DNA from: Candidatus Omnitrophota bacterium | GTDB lineage: Bacteria; Omnitrophota; Omnitrophia; Omnitrophales; Danuiimicrobiaceae | Direction: 5' to 3' | Assembly: GCA_016206815.1 (NCBI GenBank) | Contig: JACQQT010000047.1 | Span: forward strand, 1 to 12,703 | Length of the DNA stretch: 12,703 nucleotides | Shown: in pieces, positions 1 to 7,806 of the stretch | Position numbering within the stretch: position 1 is the first letter of the stretch | Layout: every line of letters starts with the position of its first letter | Made by a program: the position numbers and the translations under genes | The notes under the pieces: generated by a model | What the model was told of the DNA's origin: nothing | Database searches by the model: none | Seen by the model: the letters and a program-made list of their open reading frames with translations, nothing else

Positions 1-878
1 AGCAAACCCTGTTCGGTATCCACGGCAACCCCTAAATGATAGTAATTTTTCAAAACCAGATCGTTTTTTGCTTCATCCAAGCTGGCATTAAACTTGGGGT
101 ATTTTTTCAAAACTTCAACCACCGCTTTAAGTATAATTCCTGTCACCGTAAGACGCGCGCCTTTTTTTTCGTAAAACGGCGCAAACTTTTTTCTCAAAGC
201 TAAGAGTGATGTGATGTCGGCTTCCGCAAATTGTGTCACATGCGGAATCGTTGTCCAGGACTCGTACATTTTCTGGCCGATCGTGCGCCGGATCGAAGAA
301 ATGGCCTGGCGGCTCACCGGTCCCCATTTCGAGAAATCAATGCTCGGTGCAGAAGGAGCTGCCTTCTGTGACGCACGGGGCGCGACATGTTCCAAACTTT
401 GAATATACGCTTTTAAATCGTTAACCGAAATGCGCCCACCGCGTTCGGTTCCCCGGACCCGCGCGAGATCAATCCCTAAATCCACCGCCATTTTACGAAC
501 CGAGGGAGAAGCCGGCGGCGGAAGACCGCTTTTCGATTGATACTGGTAACCTTCGCTCTGAGTTGCCGGTTTTTCTTGTGATACAGTTCTCTTCGGTTCT
601 TGGGAAGGTGCCGTTTTTTCTTTGGAAGGCTTCCCTTGAGAAGTTCCCTCTTCACGAAGGCGGATGACGGCTTGGCCCACCGAAACTTCATCACCTTCCT
701 GAACTAAAATTTTGCTGATGGTTCCGGCAACGGGTGACGGAATCGGAGCGGTTGCCTTGTTCGTCTCCAGCTCAAGCAGGGTTTGATCTTTGCGGACCTT
801 GCCGCCTTCGGCCACCAAAATACTGACGACCGTTCCGGTCTCAACGCCTTCCGCCAAAAAAGGAATTTTAATATCCAT
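1..878 (-). CDS. aceF: Dihydrolipoamide acetyltransferase, PDH E2 (partial, C-terminus off the window)
   Basis: E2 core of the pyruvate dehydrogenase complex: it takes the acetyl group from E1 on a swinging lipoyl arm and passes it to CoA. About 292 residues are visible. They show one lipoyl domain (about 1-75) with the lipoylation lysine K41 in ETNKA, a Pro/Lys/Glu/Gln-rich linker, a peripheral-subunit-binding domain (about 120-159, with ASPSVRKMA and GTERGGRIS), a second linker, and the start of the acetyltransferase domain from about 189 (SRQAISSIRRTIGQKM). The catalytic HxxxD lies off the left edge. The frame is open throughout. I chose ATG 878 because MDIKIPFLAEG is a typical lipoyl-domain start and AGGCGGG sits about 8 bases upstream. 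An in-frame ATG at 902 lacks a ribosome site. It follows aceE by 32 bases, so the two are an operon. The usual ETDKA is ETNKA here. Confidence 0.95.
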   Translation of the reverse strand, partial: MDIKIPFLAEGVETGTVVSILVAEGGKVRKDQTLLELETNKATAPIPSPVAGTISKILVQEGDEVSVGQAVIRLREEGTSQGKPSKEKTAPSQEPKRTVSQEKPATQSEGYQYQSKSGLPPPASPSVRKMAVDLGIDLARVRGTERGGRISVNDLKAYIQSLEHVAPRASQKAAPSAPSIDFSKWGPVSRQAISSIRRTIGQKMYESWTTIPHVTQFAEADITSLLALRKKFAPFYEKKGARLTVTGIILKAVVEVLKKYPKFNASLDEAKNDLVLKNYYHLGVAVDTEQGL

Positions 879-910
879 GAGATGTCCCGCCTGCCCCGTC
901 ATTTTGAAAT

Positions 911-3634
911 TTAAACACAAATCGGATAAGCTTTTTCCGGATCAATTTTAAGATCACGGATTGCCTCTCCCACTATTTTTTTGTCGATCGCGCCTTTCTG
1001 CGCTAATGCATACAGAGTCGCCACCGCTGTCATTTCGGCATCCACTTCAAAAAAACGCCTCAGGCTCTTCCGCGTATCGCTCCGTCCGAAACCATCCGTT
1101 CCCAACGTCAAAAACCCGTCCGGAACCCACGGTGCAATTTGCTCCGGGACGATTTTCATATAATCGGAGACGGCAACGAAAACGCCTTTTTCATTCTCAA
1201 GAACTTTCTCGACATAAGATTTCCGAGGCGCCTCGCCGGGATGGAGCATGTTCCACCTTCTCGCACTGAGCGCCTCCGTCCGCATCTGTTTGTAATTGGT
1301 CGCACTCCACACATCCGCAGAAACATCGTAGGATTGAGCTAAAATTTCCTGAGCTCTCAACGCTTCTCTCAAAATGGGGCCGCTTCCAAAAATATGCGCT
1401 CGATATCTTTTGCCCTTTGGACCGGGCTTCAATTTATAAAGGCCTTTCAAAATACCCTCTTCCGCCCCTTCCGGCATCGGCGGCATGGGATAATTTTCAT
1501 TGTAGAGCGTCAGGTAGTAAAAGATTTCCTCCCCCTCCTGATACATCCGTCTGAGCCCGTCGCGGACGATCACCGCAATTTCATAACCAAACGCCGGATC
1601 GTATGCCATGAGATTGGGAATGGTGCTCGCCAATAAATGACTGTGTCCGTCTTCGTGCTGCAATCCCTCACCGTTTAAAGTCGTCCGGCCGGCAGTGGCG
1701 CCCAAGAGAAACCCCTTGGCCTTAATGTCACCCGCTGCCCACATCAAATCGCCGATCCGCTGAAACCCAAACATGGAATAATAAATAAAAAACGGAATCA
1801 TATGAATACCATGCGTTGCATAACTAGTACCGGCGGCAATAAAAGACGACATGGATCCTGCTTCCGTAATGCCTTCTTCCAAAATCTGGCCGTCTTTGGA
1901 TTCCTGATAATACAAAAGACTCTCGCGATCCACCGGTTCATACAGCTGTCCGAGGGGAGAATAAATCCCGATTTGGCGGAAGAGCGCATCCAGACCGAAC
2001 GTTCTTGCTTCGTCCGGAATAATCGGAACAATCCGTCTTCCGATCTGCTCATCCCGCAAAAGCTTTGTGAGCAGCCTGACAAAAGCCATCGTGGAGGAAG
2101 CTGACAAATCACCCGATCCTTTGAAGAATTCCGCAAAAGCATCGGCCTTCGGCAATTTCAATTTTTCCTGACTCGGTTTCCGTGCCGGCAAAAATCCCCC
2201 GAGCACTTTCCTGCGCTCCATTAAGTACTTCGCTTCGGGACTATCCGCGGGCGGGCGGTAAAAAGGAGCTTCTACGACTTCTTCATCGCTCATCGGAATT
2301 TTAAACCGGCTGCGAAATTCCCTGAGCTCTTTTTCGTTCAACTTCTTTTGCTGATGCGTAATGTTCCGCCCTTCTCCGGCCTCTCCCAGACCGTAGCCTT
2401 TTACCGTCTTGGCCAAAATCACCGTCGGCTGCCCCTGATGTTCAAACGCCGCTTGGTAAGCATTGTAAACTTTTTGCGGGTCGTGACCGCCCCTCAACAA
2501 CTTTTGAATTTGATTGTCCGTTAAGTGGTTGACCAGGCTGTAAAGCTCCGGATATTTTCCAAAAAAATGTTTCCTCGTATAACTGCCCGGTTCCACCGAA
2601 TACTTTTGATAATCACCGTCCACCGCTTCCGTCATCCGCTTGACCAAAAGTCCTTTCGCATCTGCTTGCAGCAGCGGATCCCAGTCGGAACCCCAAATCA
2701 CTTTGATCACGTTCCAGCCTGCGCCGCGAAAAGCACCTTCCAGCTCTTGGATGATTTTCCCGTTGCCGCGCACAGGACCGTCCAAACGTTGAAGATTGCA
2801 ATTCACCACCCAAATCAAATTGTCCAAATTTTCGCGGGAAGCCAGCGTTAAAGCGCCCAAAGTTTCCGGCTCGTCCGATTCTCCGTCCCCGACAAAACAC
2901 CAAACTTTCGGCTCTTCACCTTTCAGCAACCCGCGCGATTTCAGATAACGATTAAACCGAGCCTGATAAATCGACATGATGGGCGCCAGCCCCATCGAAA
3001 CCGAAGGAAATTGCCAGAAACTCGGCATTAAATACGGATGAGGATAGGACGATAATCCGCCGCCGGGCGCCAGTTCCTGACGAAAATTGTGAAGATGTTT
3101 TGCATCCAATCGTCCCTCCAGGTAAGCGCGCGCGTAATTGCCCGGTGAAGCATGCCCTTGAAAATAAACAAAATCCGCCGCTTGCTTCCCATTGCTGCCT
3201 CTAAAGAAATGGTTGAATCCCACTTCGTAAAGGGTGGCGCATGAAGCGTACGTTGAAATGTGACCGCCGAGGCCGTCATGAATCCGGTTTGCCTTCACCA
3301 CCATGGCCATCGCATTCCAACGAATAAAACTTTTGATCCGGCGCTCAATTTCCCGATCTCCCGGATACGGCACTTCTTTTTCGACCGGAATGGTATTGAG
3401 ATAAGGCGTACTGGTCGGCTCCGGAACTTCCAGGCCCTTCCCGCGCAATTTGGAAATTAATTCGTTCAGAAAAAAAGAGGTTTTGCTAAGCTCTTTGTCC
3501 TTGAGAACCGACTCCACAATAAACTCAAGCGACTCAAACCACTTCTGAACCTGAGAAACCTCGGATTGATTCTTTGCCCGAGAAGTTTTCTGTTTTCCGG
3601 GTCGCGCTTGATGGATTCCATGCTTTTCCTTCAC
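911..3634 (-). CDS. aceE: Pyruvate dehydrogenase E1 component, homodimeric type
   Basis: Thiamine-diphosphate enzyme that decarboxylates pyruvate and reductively acetylates the E2 lipoyl group. The 907-residue protein aligns end to end with E. coli AceE (about 887 residues) as I remember it; the extra residues are at the N-terminus. Visible motifs are YFQGH (H161), the ThDP motif GDGESDEP (249-256) ending at NCN (278-280), GRNITHQ (H427), DEARTFG (541-547), the activating glutamate E591, and HEDGHSH (660-666). All key residues are present. The start codon is GTG at 3634. No in-frame ATG lies near the N-terminus and an upstream in-frame stop closes the frame. GGTGA, part of the extended Shine-Dalgarno, lies 4 bases before it. 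It is transcribed leftward with aceF and divergent from the lipoate-ligase-like gene; a TTGACC/TATAAA promoter lies about 55 bases upstream. Confidence 0.97.
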   Translation of the reverse strand: MKEKHGIHQARPGKQKTSRAKNQSEVSQVQKWFESLEFIVESVLKDKELSKTSFFLNELISKLRGKGLEVPEPTSTPYLNTIPVEKEVPYPGDREIERRIKSFIRWNAMAMVVKANRIHDGLGGHISTYASCATLYEVGFNHFFRGSNGKQAADFVYFQGHASPGNYARAYLEGRLDAKHLHNFRQELAPGGGLSSYPHPYLMPSFWQFPSVSMGLAPIMSIYQARFNRYLKSRGLLKGEEPKVWCFVGDGESDEPETLGALTLASRENLDNLIWVVNCNLQRLDGPVRGNGKIIQELEGAFRGAGWNVIKVIWGSDWDPLLQADAKGLLVKRMTEAVDGDYQKYSVEPGSYTRKHFFGKYPELYSLVNHLTDNQIQKLLRGGHDPQKVYNAYQAAFEHQGQPTVILAKTVKGYGLGEAGEGRNITHQQKKLNEKELREFRSRFKIPMSDEEVVEAPFYRPPADSPEAKYLMERRKVLGGFLPARKPSQEKLKLPKADAFAEFFKGSGDLSASSTMAFVRLLTKLLRDEQIGRRIVPIIPDEARTFGLDALFRQIGIYSPLGQLYEPVDRESLLYYQESKDGQILEEGITEAGSMSSFIAAGTSYATHGIHMIPFFIYYSMFGFQRIGDLMWAAGDIKAKGFLLGATAGRTTLNGEGLQHEDGHSHLLASTIPNLMAYDPAFGYEIAVIVRDGLRRMYQEGEEIFYYLTLYNENYPMPPMPEGAEEGILKGLYKLKPGPKGKRYRAHIFGSGPILREALRAQEILAQSYDVSADVWSATNYKQMRTEALSARRWNMLHPGEAPRKSYVEKVLENEKGVFVAVSDYMKIVPEQIAPWVPDGFLTLGTDGFGRSDTRKSLRRFFEVDAEMTAVATLYALAQKGAIDKKIVGEAIRDLKIDPEKAYPICV

Positions 3635-3688
3635 AATTTCACCATTCGCAAGTTATTCCTTATCTTCTCCTAATTAAAAGCGGTTCAA

Positions 3689-3716
3689 TTTATAAGATGT
3701 TGGCACCACGGGTCAA
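3689..3716 (-). promoter_or_regulatory. Probable sigma-70 promoter of aceEF
   Basis: On the minus strand TTGACC (3716-3711) and TATAAA (3694-3689) are separated by 16 bases, giving a transcript start near 3682 and a leader of roughly 48 bases to the aceE GTG. It lies in the only gap upstream of aceE. Assigned by consensus match only. Confidence 0.55.
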
Positions 3717-3749
3717 GCTAGAATTTCCGCAAGCAGAATAATCCCCCCT

Positions 3750-3767
3750 GTTTTGGATCACCCAAAC
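3750..3767. promoter_or_regulatory. Imperfect palindrome between aceE and the divergent gene, possible operator
   Basis: GTTTTGG and CCCAAAC flank the 4-base spacer ATCA, with 6 of 7 positions complementary. It sits between the two divergent promoters, where a shared regulator would bind. GntR-type regulators of PDH operons use TGG/CCA-type palindromes of similar size, but this is not a recognisable PdhR box. The operator role is inference. Confidence 0.25.
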
Positions 3768-3817
3768 ATTAAGGAGAAGGGATTAAGAGTTAGATTATAC
3801 CGTGCTTTAAGCAAGTT

Positions 3818-3826
3818 TGGTATAAT
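3818..3826 (+). promoter_or_regulatory. Extended -10 promoter of the lipoate-ligase-like gene
   Basis: TGGTATAAT is a perfect TATAAT with the TGn extension. No good -35 is seen 17 bases upstream, as is common for extended -10 promoters. The predicted start, near 3833, leaves only about 12 bases before the ATG at 3845, with no Shine-Dalgarno in them. Confidence 0.6.
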
Positions 3827-3844
3827 GAACTTTATCGTCACTTT

Positions 3845-4564
3845 ATGAAATACCTAGACCTGAGCTTCCCTACGCCCGAAGAAAACCTCGCCTGCGACGA
3901 GGCCCTGCTGGATCTTTGCGAAGACAGCGGCTCGGAAGAAATCCTGCGGGTTTGGGAATCCCCTGCGCACTTCGTTGTCTTGGGTTATTCCGGAAAGGTC
4001 GAAGCAGAAGTCCATCTGGCGGCGTGTCAAGATGAAAGCATTCCTGTTCTCCGGCGGCCTTCAGGCGGCGGAACTGTTCTTCAAGGGCCGGGTTGTCTGA
4101 ACTTCGCTCTCATTCTAAAAACAAAAAATAAAAAACCCCTTAAAAATATCACTGATACGAATCGTTTCATCATGAAACGACATCAGGAAACGCTTGAAAA
4201 AATGACGCCTCGTAAGATCGCCTTCGAAGGCCTGAGCGATCTCGCTTGTGATCAATTAAAATTTTCAGGCAATGCCCAACGCAGAAAAAAACGTGCCATT
4301 TTATTTCACGGAACTTTCTTGTACGATTTTGACATTCCTTTAATCGAAAAATTTTTAAAACTTCCATCGAAACAACCCCCCTACCGCAAGCAACGAACTC
4401 ATCAGAATTTTCTCATGAATCTTGATATTCCGCCGAATCAACTGAAGGCCGCACTCAGAGAATCGTGGGGTGCTGTTCAGTTATTATCAGAGGTTCCGAT
4501 GGATAGGATTAAACAATTGGTAAAAAGCCGCTATGCTTTACAAACATGGAATTTCAAATTTTAA
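3845..4564 (+). CDS. Lipoate-protein ligase A family protein
   Basis: Member of the biotin/lipoate protein ligase fold (BPL_LplA_LipB), 239 residues, cytosolic. Visible motifs are RRPSGGGTVLQ (70-80), GPGCLN (81-86), SDLACDQLKFSGNAQ (131-145) with the expected acyl-adenylate-binding lysine K139, FHGTFL (154-159) and PPYRKQRTHQNFL (178-190). In LplA-type ligases the residue after the SGGG block is usually His (VFH or VxH); here it is Q80. The LipM octanoyltransferases carry a nucleophilic Cys before the lysine (ACFD); the matching place here reads IAFE, so a LipM mechanism looks unlikely and a ligase-type one is favoured. Divergent placement from aceEF fits lipoylation of the AceF lipoyl domain, but this is inference. 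Substrate (lipoate or octanoate) is not decidable. The ATG has no Shine-Dalgarno and a very short predicted leader. Confidence 0.85.
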   Translation: MKYLDLSFPTPEENLACDEALLDLCEDSGSEEILRVWESPAHFVVLGYSGKVEAEVHLAACQDESIPVLRRPSGGGTVLQGPGCLNFALILKTKNKKPLKNITDTNRFIMKRHQETLEKMTPRKIAFEGLSDLACDQLKFSGNAQRRKKRAILFHGTFLYDFDIPLIEKFLKLPSKQPPYRKQRTHQNFLMNLDIPPNQLKAALRESWGAVQLLSEVPMDRIKQLVKSRYALQTWNFKF

Positions 4565-4590
4565 GAGGGATGGGAACGTCCGGTTTTAAA

Positions 4591-4620
4591 TTGTCAACCG
4601 ACCCGTTCTTGTGTTACCTT
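4591..4620 (+). promoter_or_regulatory. Weak candidate promoter for the glycosyltransferase
   Basis: TTGTCA (4591-4596) and TACCTT (4615-4620) are 18 bases apart in the gap after the ligase gene. The -10 is only 3/6. A small inverted repeat, TTGTGT/ACACAA (4609-4626), overlaps it. If the promoter is used, translation must start at ATG 4644 rather than GTG 4611. Confidence 0.22.
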
Positions 4621-4643
4621 ACACAATCGAGAAATACGAAAAA

Positions 4644-5396
4644 ATGACTTCTCTTCCGAAAGTATTAGTCGTCATTCCCTGTTACAACGAAGAAAAACGG
4701 CTTCCGAAAACACTTTTCCTGGATTTCGCGAGTCGGGAATCGGATTACCGGTTTCTTTTTGTGGATGACGGCAGTCGGGACCATACGTTGCAATTGCTCG
4801 AAAGTTTGCGGAAAGAACGGCCGGATCGCTTTGACGTTTTAAAACTGGAGCAAAACTCGGGAAAAGCAGAGGCGGTTCGGCAAGGATTTCTAAAAGGAAT
4901 CCAGGAAGGTGTTCCTTTCATCGCATTCTGGGACGCCGATTTGGCAACACCGCTCGGCGTCCTGCCCTCCTTTTTGATCACTCTCCAGGCACGTCCTGCC
5001 ATCGAAATGGTTTTTGGGTCTCGGATCAAATTGATGGGGCACGACATTGAACGCCGTGAGATTCGACACTATCTCGGCCGAATTTTTGCGACCGCCGTAT
5101 CATTCATCCTTAAACTCAACATTTACGACACACAATGCGGTGCCAAAATGTTCAGAGCCACCGAAACGTTACGTGCTATGTTCGGCGAAAAATTCCATTC
5201 CAAATGGATTTTTGACGTCGAATTGATCGCACGATTTACTAAGGTCAAGAAAAATATAGCTCCTTTTAATCCCGGATCCAGTATTTATGAAATGCCGCTG
5301 CCGGTCTGGCATGATATTGCAGGGTCAAAACTTTGCACGCTTGATTTCCTGAAAGCGTTGATCGAATTAGGGCAGATTTACTTCCTCTACCGCTAA
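4644..5396 (+). CDS. Family 2 glycosyltransferase, dolichyl-phosphate beta-glucosyltransferase type
   Basis: GT-A fold transferase of 250 residues. The N-terminus reads PKVLVVIPCYNEEKRLP (5-21), followed by FVDDGSRDHT (39-48, nucleotide-sugar binding), NSGKAEAVRQG (71-81) and the metal-binding DxD as WDADLATP (96-103). The later blocks GSRIKLMGHDIERRE (125-139) and YDTQCGAKMF (161-170) are typical of the ALG5/dolichyl-phosphate glucosyltransferase group, which moves a sugar from a nucleotide donor to a polyprenyl phosphate at the membrane. It has no C-terminal transmembrane domain such as DPM-like relatives carry. ATG 4644 was chosen because it starts just before the conserved strand; a GTG 33 bases upstream (4611) is possible, but neither has a clear ribosome site. 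It lies 79 bases after the ligase gene and ends 12 bases from the convergent sugar dehydrogenase. The acceptor and sugar are unknown. Confidence 0.88.
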   Translation: MTSLPKVLVVIPCYNEEKRLPKTLFLDFASRESDYRFLFVDDGSRDHTLQLLESLRKERPDRFDVLKLEQNSGKAEAVRQGFLKGIQEGVPFIAFWDADLATPLGVLPSFLITLQARPAIEMVFGSRIKLMGHDIERREIRHYLGRIFATAVSFILKLNIYDTQCGAKMFRATETLRAMFGEKFHSKWIFDVELIARFTKVKKNIAPFNPGSSIYEMPLPVWHDIAGSKLCTLDFLKALIELGQIYFLYR

Positions 5397-5408
5397 ATCC
5401 CGGAGGGG

Positions 5409-6749
5409 TCAAATCCTTACGATTTTTTCCCGATAGCGGGCAACACTTCGGCAGGCGTTGCGGGTGTCTAACAAGACGGGGACCCGAGTCAAAACGGCCT
5501 CAAAATTGAATCCGTCGTGATCCGTCAAGAGAATGGCGATATCGAAATCTTTGCGGTCAAACTCTGAAGAATCGAGTGAAATCGATTGGTACAGTTTTTC
5601 GTGCAGAATGAGTTCCGGAACAAAAGGATCTGCGTAGGATACGGAAGCGCCGTCCTTCTCGAGCAATTCAATCACCTCTAAAGCCGGAGATTCCCGAATA
5701 TCATTGATATTCCGCTTATAGGTAACGCCTAAAATTAAAACTTTCGAACCGTTTAACGCTTTCTGCCTTTCATTCAAAATCGCCTGAGCTTTCCGAACGA
5801 CGAACTCCGGCATTTCCCGGTTCACCGTACTGGCCAAGTCAATAAACCGGGGGTCAAAACCGTGAATGCGCGCTTTCCAAGCAAGATAATGCGGATCCAC
5901 CGGAATGCAGTGCCCGCCCAAACCGGGCCCCGGATAAAACGGCATAAATCCAAAAGGTTTCGTGGCCGCAGCGCCAATCACTTCCCAAATATCCACGCCG
6001 AGTTTTTCGCTCATTAAACAAAGTTCGTTGACCAAACCGATATTCACAATGCGAAAAGTATTTTCCAAAAGCTTCACCATTTCTGCGGTTCGGGGAGAAG
6101 AGACCGTGTGAACTTTCTCAATGGCCAGTCTGTAAAAAGCCTTTGCAAGCTCTGTACACTTCTGCGTCACACCGCCTACCACTTTCGGGATATTGCGGGT
6201 ATTGTAGACCGGATTGGCCGGATCAATCCGCTCTGGTGAGAACGCAAGAAAAAAATCCTTCCCGACTTTGAGTCCGGTTTCCTCCAGCATGGGAAGAATC
6301 ACTTCCTCCGTCGTGCCGGGATAAGTCGTGCTCTCCAGGATCACCAGCATCCCCTCGTGCAAATACTTTTTAATTTCGCCGGCAACCGATACGATGTAAG
6401 AAATGTCCGGATCCTTTGATTTCCCCAAAGGCGTCGGAACGCAAATATTGACCGTATCCAAGCTGCGGATAACGCTGAAATCGGTAGTGGCGCTCAACTT
6501 TGCCCGCCCGAGGAGTTTTTCGATGTCACCGGAAGAAACATCCTGAATATAAGACTCTGCACGGAGGATTTGAGCCACTTTCTGTGAATCAATATCAATT
6601 CCGATAATTTCAATCCCTGCTTTTGCAAACTCAACGGCTAGCGGAAGACCCACGTAACCCAACCCGATGATGCCTGCTTTGAGCGTCCGCGTACGGATTT
6701 TTTCTTCGATCGGCACGGCCTTTGATGCAAGCGGCGTAGGTTCACTCAT
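5409..6749 (-). CDS. wbpA: Nucleotide-sugar dehydrogenase, UDP-N-acetylglucosamine 6-dehydrogenase (WbpA) type
   Basis: NAD-dependent four-electron oxidation of the C6 hydroxyl of a UDP-hexosamine to a uronate, a precursor of surface polysaccharide; cytosolic. The 446-residue length is normal. The order is: Rossmann motif GIIGLGYVGLPLA (26-38), NICVPTPL (101-108), ESTTYPGTT (139-147), FSPERIDP (170-177), TAEMVKLLENTFR (221-233) with conserved K226 and N230, and the catalytic block PGPGLGGHCIPVDPHYL (273-289) with nucleophile C281. The C-terminal domain follows with GVTYKRNINDIRESPA. PGPGLGGHCIP followed by YLxWKAR is closest to WbpA-like enzymes rather than UDP-glucose dehydrogenase, but the substrate is inferred. 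AGGAG lies about 11 bases before the ATG. It is convergent with the glycosyltransferase and probably monocistronic. Confidence 0.93.
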   Translation of the reverse strand: MSEPTPLASKAVPIEEKIRTRTLKAGIIGLGYVGLPLAVEFAKAGIEIIGIDIDSQKVAQILRAESYIQDVSSGDIEKLLGRAKLSATTDFSVIRSLDTVNICVPTPLGKSKDPDISYIVSVAGEIKKYLHEGMLVILESTTYPGTTEEVILPMLEETGLKVGKDFFLAFSPERIDPANPVYNTRNIPKVVGGVTQKCTELAKAFYRLAIEKVHTVSSPRTAEMVKLLENTFRIVNIGLVNELCLMSEKLGVDIWEVIGAAATKPFGFMPFYPGPGLGGHCIPVDPHYLAWKARIHGFDPRFIDLASTVNREMPEFVVRKAQAILNERQKALNGSKVLILGVTYKRNINDIRESPALEVIELLEKDGASVSYADPFVPELILHEKLYQSISLDSSEFDRKDFDIAILLTDHDGFNFEAVLTRVPVLLDTRNACRSVARYREKIVRI

Positions 6750-6801
6750 GTCACACTCTCTCCTGAATTGCGGTCATCCCTGTCGGTCAGCCAAAGCACA
6801 T

Positions 6802-6830
6802 AAGATACCTTAAATTACGAAAAACGTCTA
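6802..6830 (-). promoter_or_regulatory. Candidate promoter of the sugar dehydrogenase gene
   Basis: On the minus strand TAGACG (6830-6825) and TATCTT (6807-6802) are separated by 17 bases, each 4/6 to consensus. The predicted start near 6795 gives a 45-base leader holding the AGGAG ribosome site. The rest of the gap (6831-6903) shows no gene or clear terminator. Confidence 0.35.
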
Positions 6831-6903
6831 ATCTTAAAAGAAGGTTGCGATGATCAGCGTATTCGCCGAAGGCAGATATGAATTAATTCGGAAGCTGAGG
6901 CAA

Positions 6904-7728
6904 TCACTTTCTAACGGCTGCTTGGCGAAGTGTTGCGGTCGCGGCCAGATAAGCATCCCGGCCGGCATCGAACGACCGGTTCGTAAGCGGGAGCTCTCCA
7001 AAAACTTTTTCCAACCGATCGAACCGTTCTTCCGAAACGGGGTGCGCCTGCAAATAGTCGTAGAGATAAGCGCGAAACGAAGAATTTTGATCGGCCGTTC
7101 GATGCAATAAATTGATCAGTCCTTGCGGATCATAACCGCTTTGGACGAGGGATTGAAGCGCGTGAGCATCCGCTTCGTAAAGGCGCGCTGAATCGGATTT
7201 TTGATGATTGACGAGACTCCCTACCAAAGCCAACCCCAACACGGAAAGAGCGCCAATGCTGCCAAAAGCCGGCCCGACGTAGCTTCCTGTTTGAACGAGC
7301 GTATTAAACGCTTTTTTCATTTTAGACAAACGCGGATCTTTGTACTGAAGGAATCCTATCTCCTCAGCCAACGCACCCGCCAATTCAATCTCATTCTTCA
7401 AAAATTTAAAAAAACCGGTTGTTAAATATACGTATCCGCCAGGGGCATGGGTCGCATAAACTCGATCGTCTTGAAGAATCACAAATCGATAAGCCAGATC
7501 CTTCCGCTCCGCAACCTCCGCCAAACGCTTGCCGATGGCCTGAACGTAATGATTGAGTTTTTCTTCCTCATACACGGGAATCGTCTGCAAAATCTGGCGG
7601 TGAATGGCCTCGCCCAGCTCCGTCTCAACCGTCGAATAACGTGATGAATCCGTCACGGAACGGCTGTGGTGCGCGCACCCGCTTGCCAGCAGAAGCACCG
7701 ACAACGTTATTGCAATTCCTCTTTTCAT
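6904..7728 (-). CDS. M48-like lipoprotein with degenerate zinc site (probable pseudopeptidase)
   Basis: A 274-residue protein starting MKRGIAITLSVLLLASGC, a lipoprotein signal with the lipidated cysteine at C18. The rest matches the BepA/LoiP-like M48 peptidase plan: QTIPVYEEEKLNHYVQAIGKRL near 48-69, then APGGYVYLTTGFF (95-107) and NEIELAGALAEEIGF (112-126). A hydrophobic stretch (about 148-174), YEADAHALQ (184-192) and AHPVSEERFDRL (228-239) follow. In active M48 enzymes the core reads AHEIGH. Here it reads AEEIGF: both zinc histidines are replaced (E122, F126), while the glutamate E123 and the third-ligand glutamate (E185) remain. I read the codons directly on the complementary strand and they are unambiguous, and the frame is intact, so this looks like a maintained inactive homologue rather than a broken gene. 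It probably sits in the outer membrane facing the periplasm. A longer start at 7785 would bury the signal peptide and was not chosen. Confidence 0.85.
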   Translation of the reverse strand: MKRGIAITLSVLLLASGCAHHSRSVTDSSRYSTVETELGEAIHRQILQTIPVYEEEKLNHYVQAIGKRLAEVAERKDLAYRFVILQDDRVYATHAPGGYVYLTTGFFKFLKNEIELAGALAEEIGFLQYKDPRLSKMKKAFNTLVQTGSYVGPAFGSIGALSVLGLALVGSLVNHQKSDSARLYEADAHALQSLVQSGYDPQGLINLLHRTADQNSSFRAYLYDYLQAHPVSEERFDRLEKVFGELPLTNRSFDAGRDAYLAATATLRQAAVRK

Positions 7729-7770
7729 CCCGTTACTTTCTATTTTTAATTTAACCAAAATTAAATGCAC

Positions 7771-7803
7771 GCGCGGAGGCGACATTCCCTAGGCGCCCCG
7801 CGC
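7771..7803 (-). terminator. GC-rich hairpin downstream of tRNA-Arg, possible terminator
   Basis: GCGCGGAGGCG (7771-7781) pairs with CGCCCCGCGC (7794-7803): ten pairs with one bulged base (7777) and a 12-base loop. On the minus strand it is followed by GTGCATTTAATTTT, a broken T-rich run, so a leaky intrinsic terminator for the tRNA transcript is plausible. Confidence 0.45.
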
Positions 7804-7806
7804 AGT

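Noticed and set aside
879..902. ATG 902 as start of aceF
   Set aside because: No ribosome site precedes it, whereas ATG 878 has one and starts exactly at the lipoyl domain.
4609..4626. TTGTGT/ACACAA inverted repeat as terminator of the ligase gene
   Set aside because: The stem is AT-rich, only 6 bp, and has no T-run; at best a small operator.
4611..4643. GTG 4611 as start of the glycosyltransferase
   Set aside because: The added 11 residues are not part of the fold, there is no ribosome site, and a candidate -10 would overlap it; ATG 4644 fits the family start better. The choice is not certain.
5430..5455. CCCG-ATAG-CGGG next to six Ts, considered as a terminator between the convergent genes
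   Set aside because: The stem is 4 bp, lies inside the sugar dehydrogenase coding sequence, and the T-run is on the wrong side for either strand.
7729..7785. Longer N-terminus for the M48-like protein
   Set aside because: It would add 19 residues before a complete lipoprotein signal peptide.
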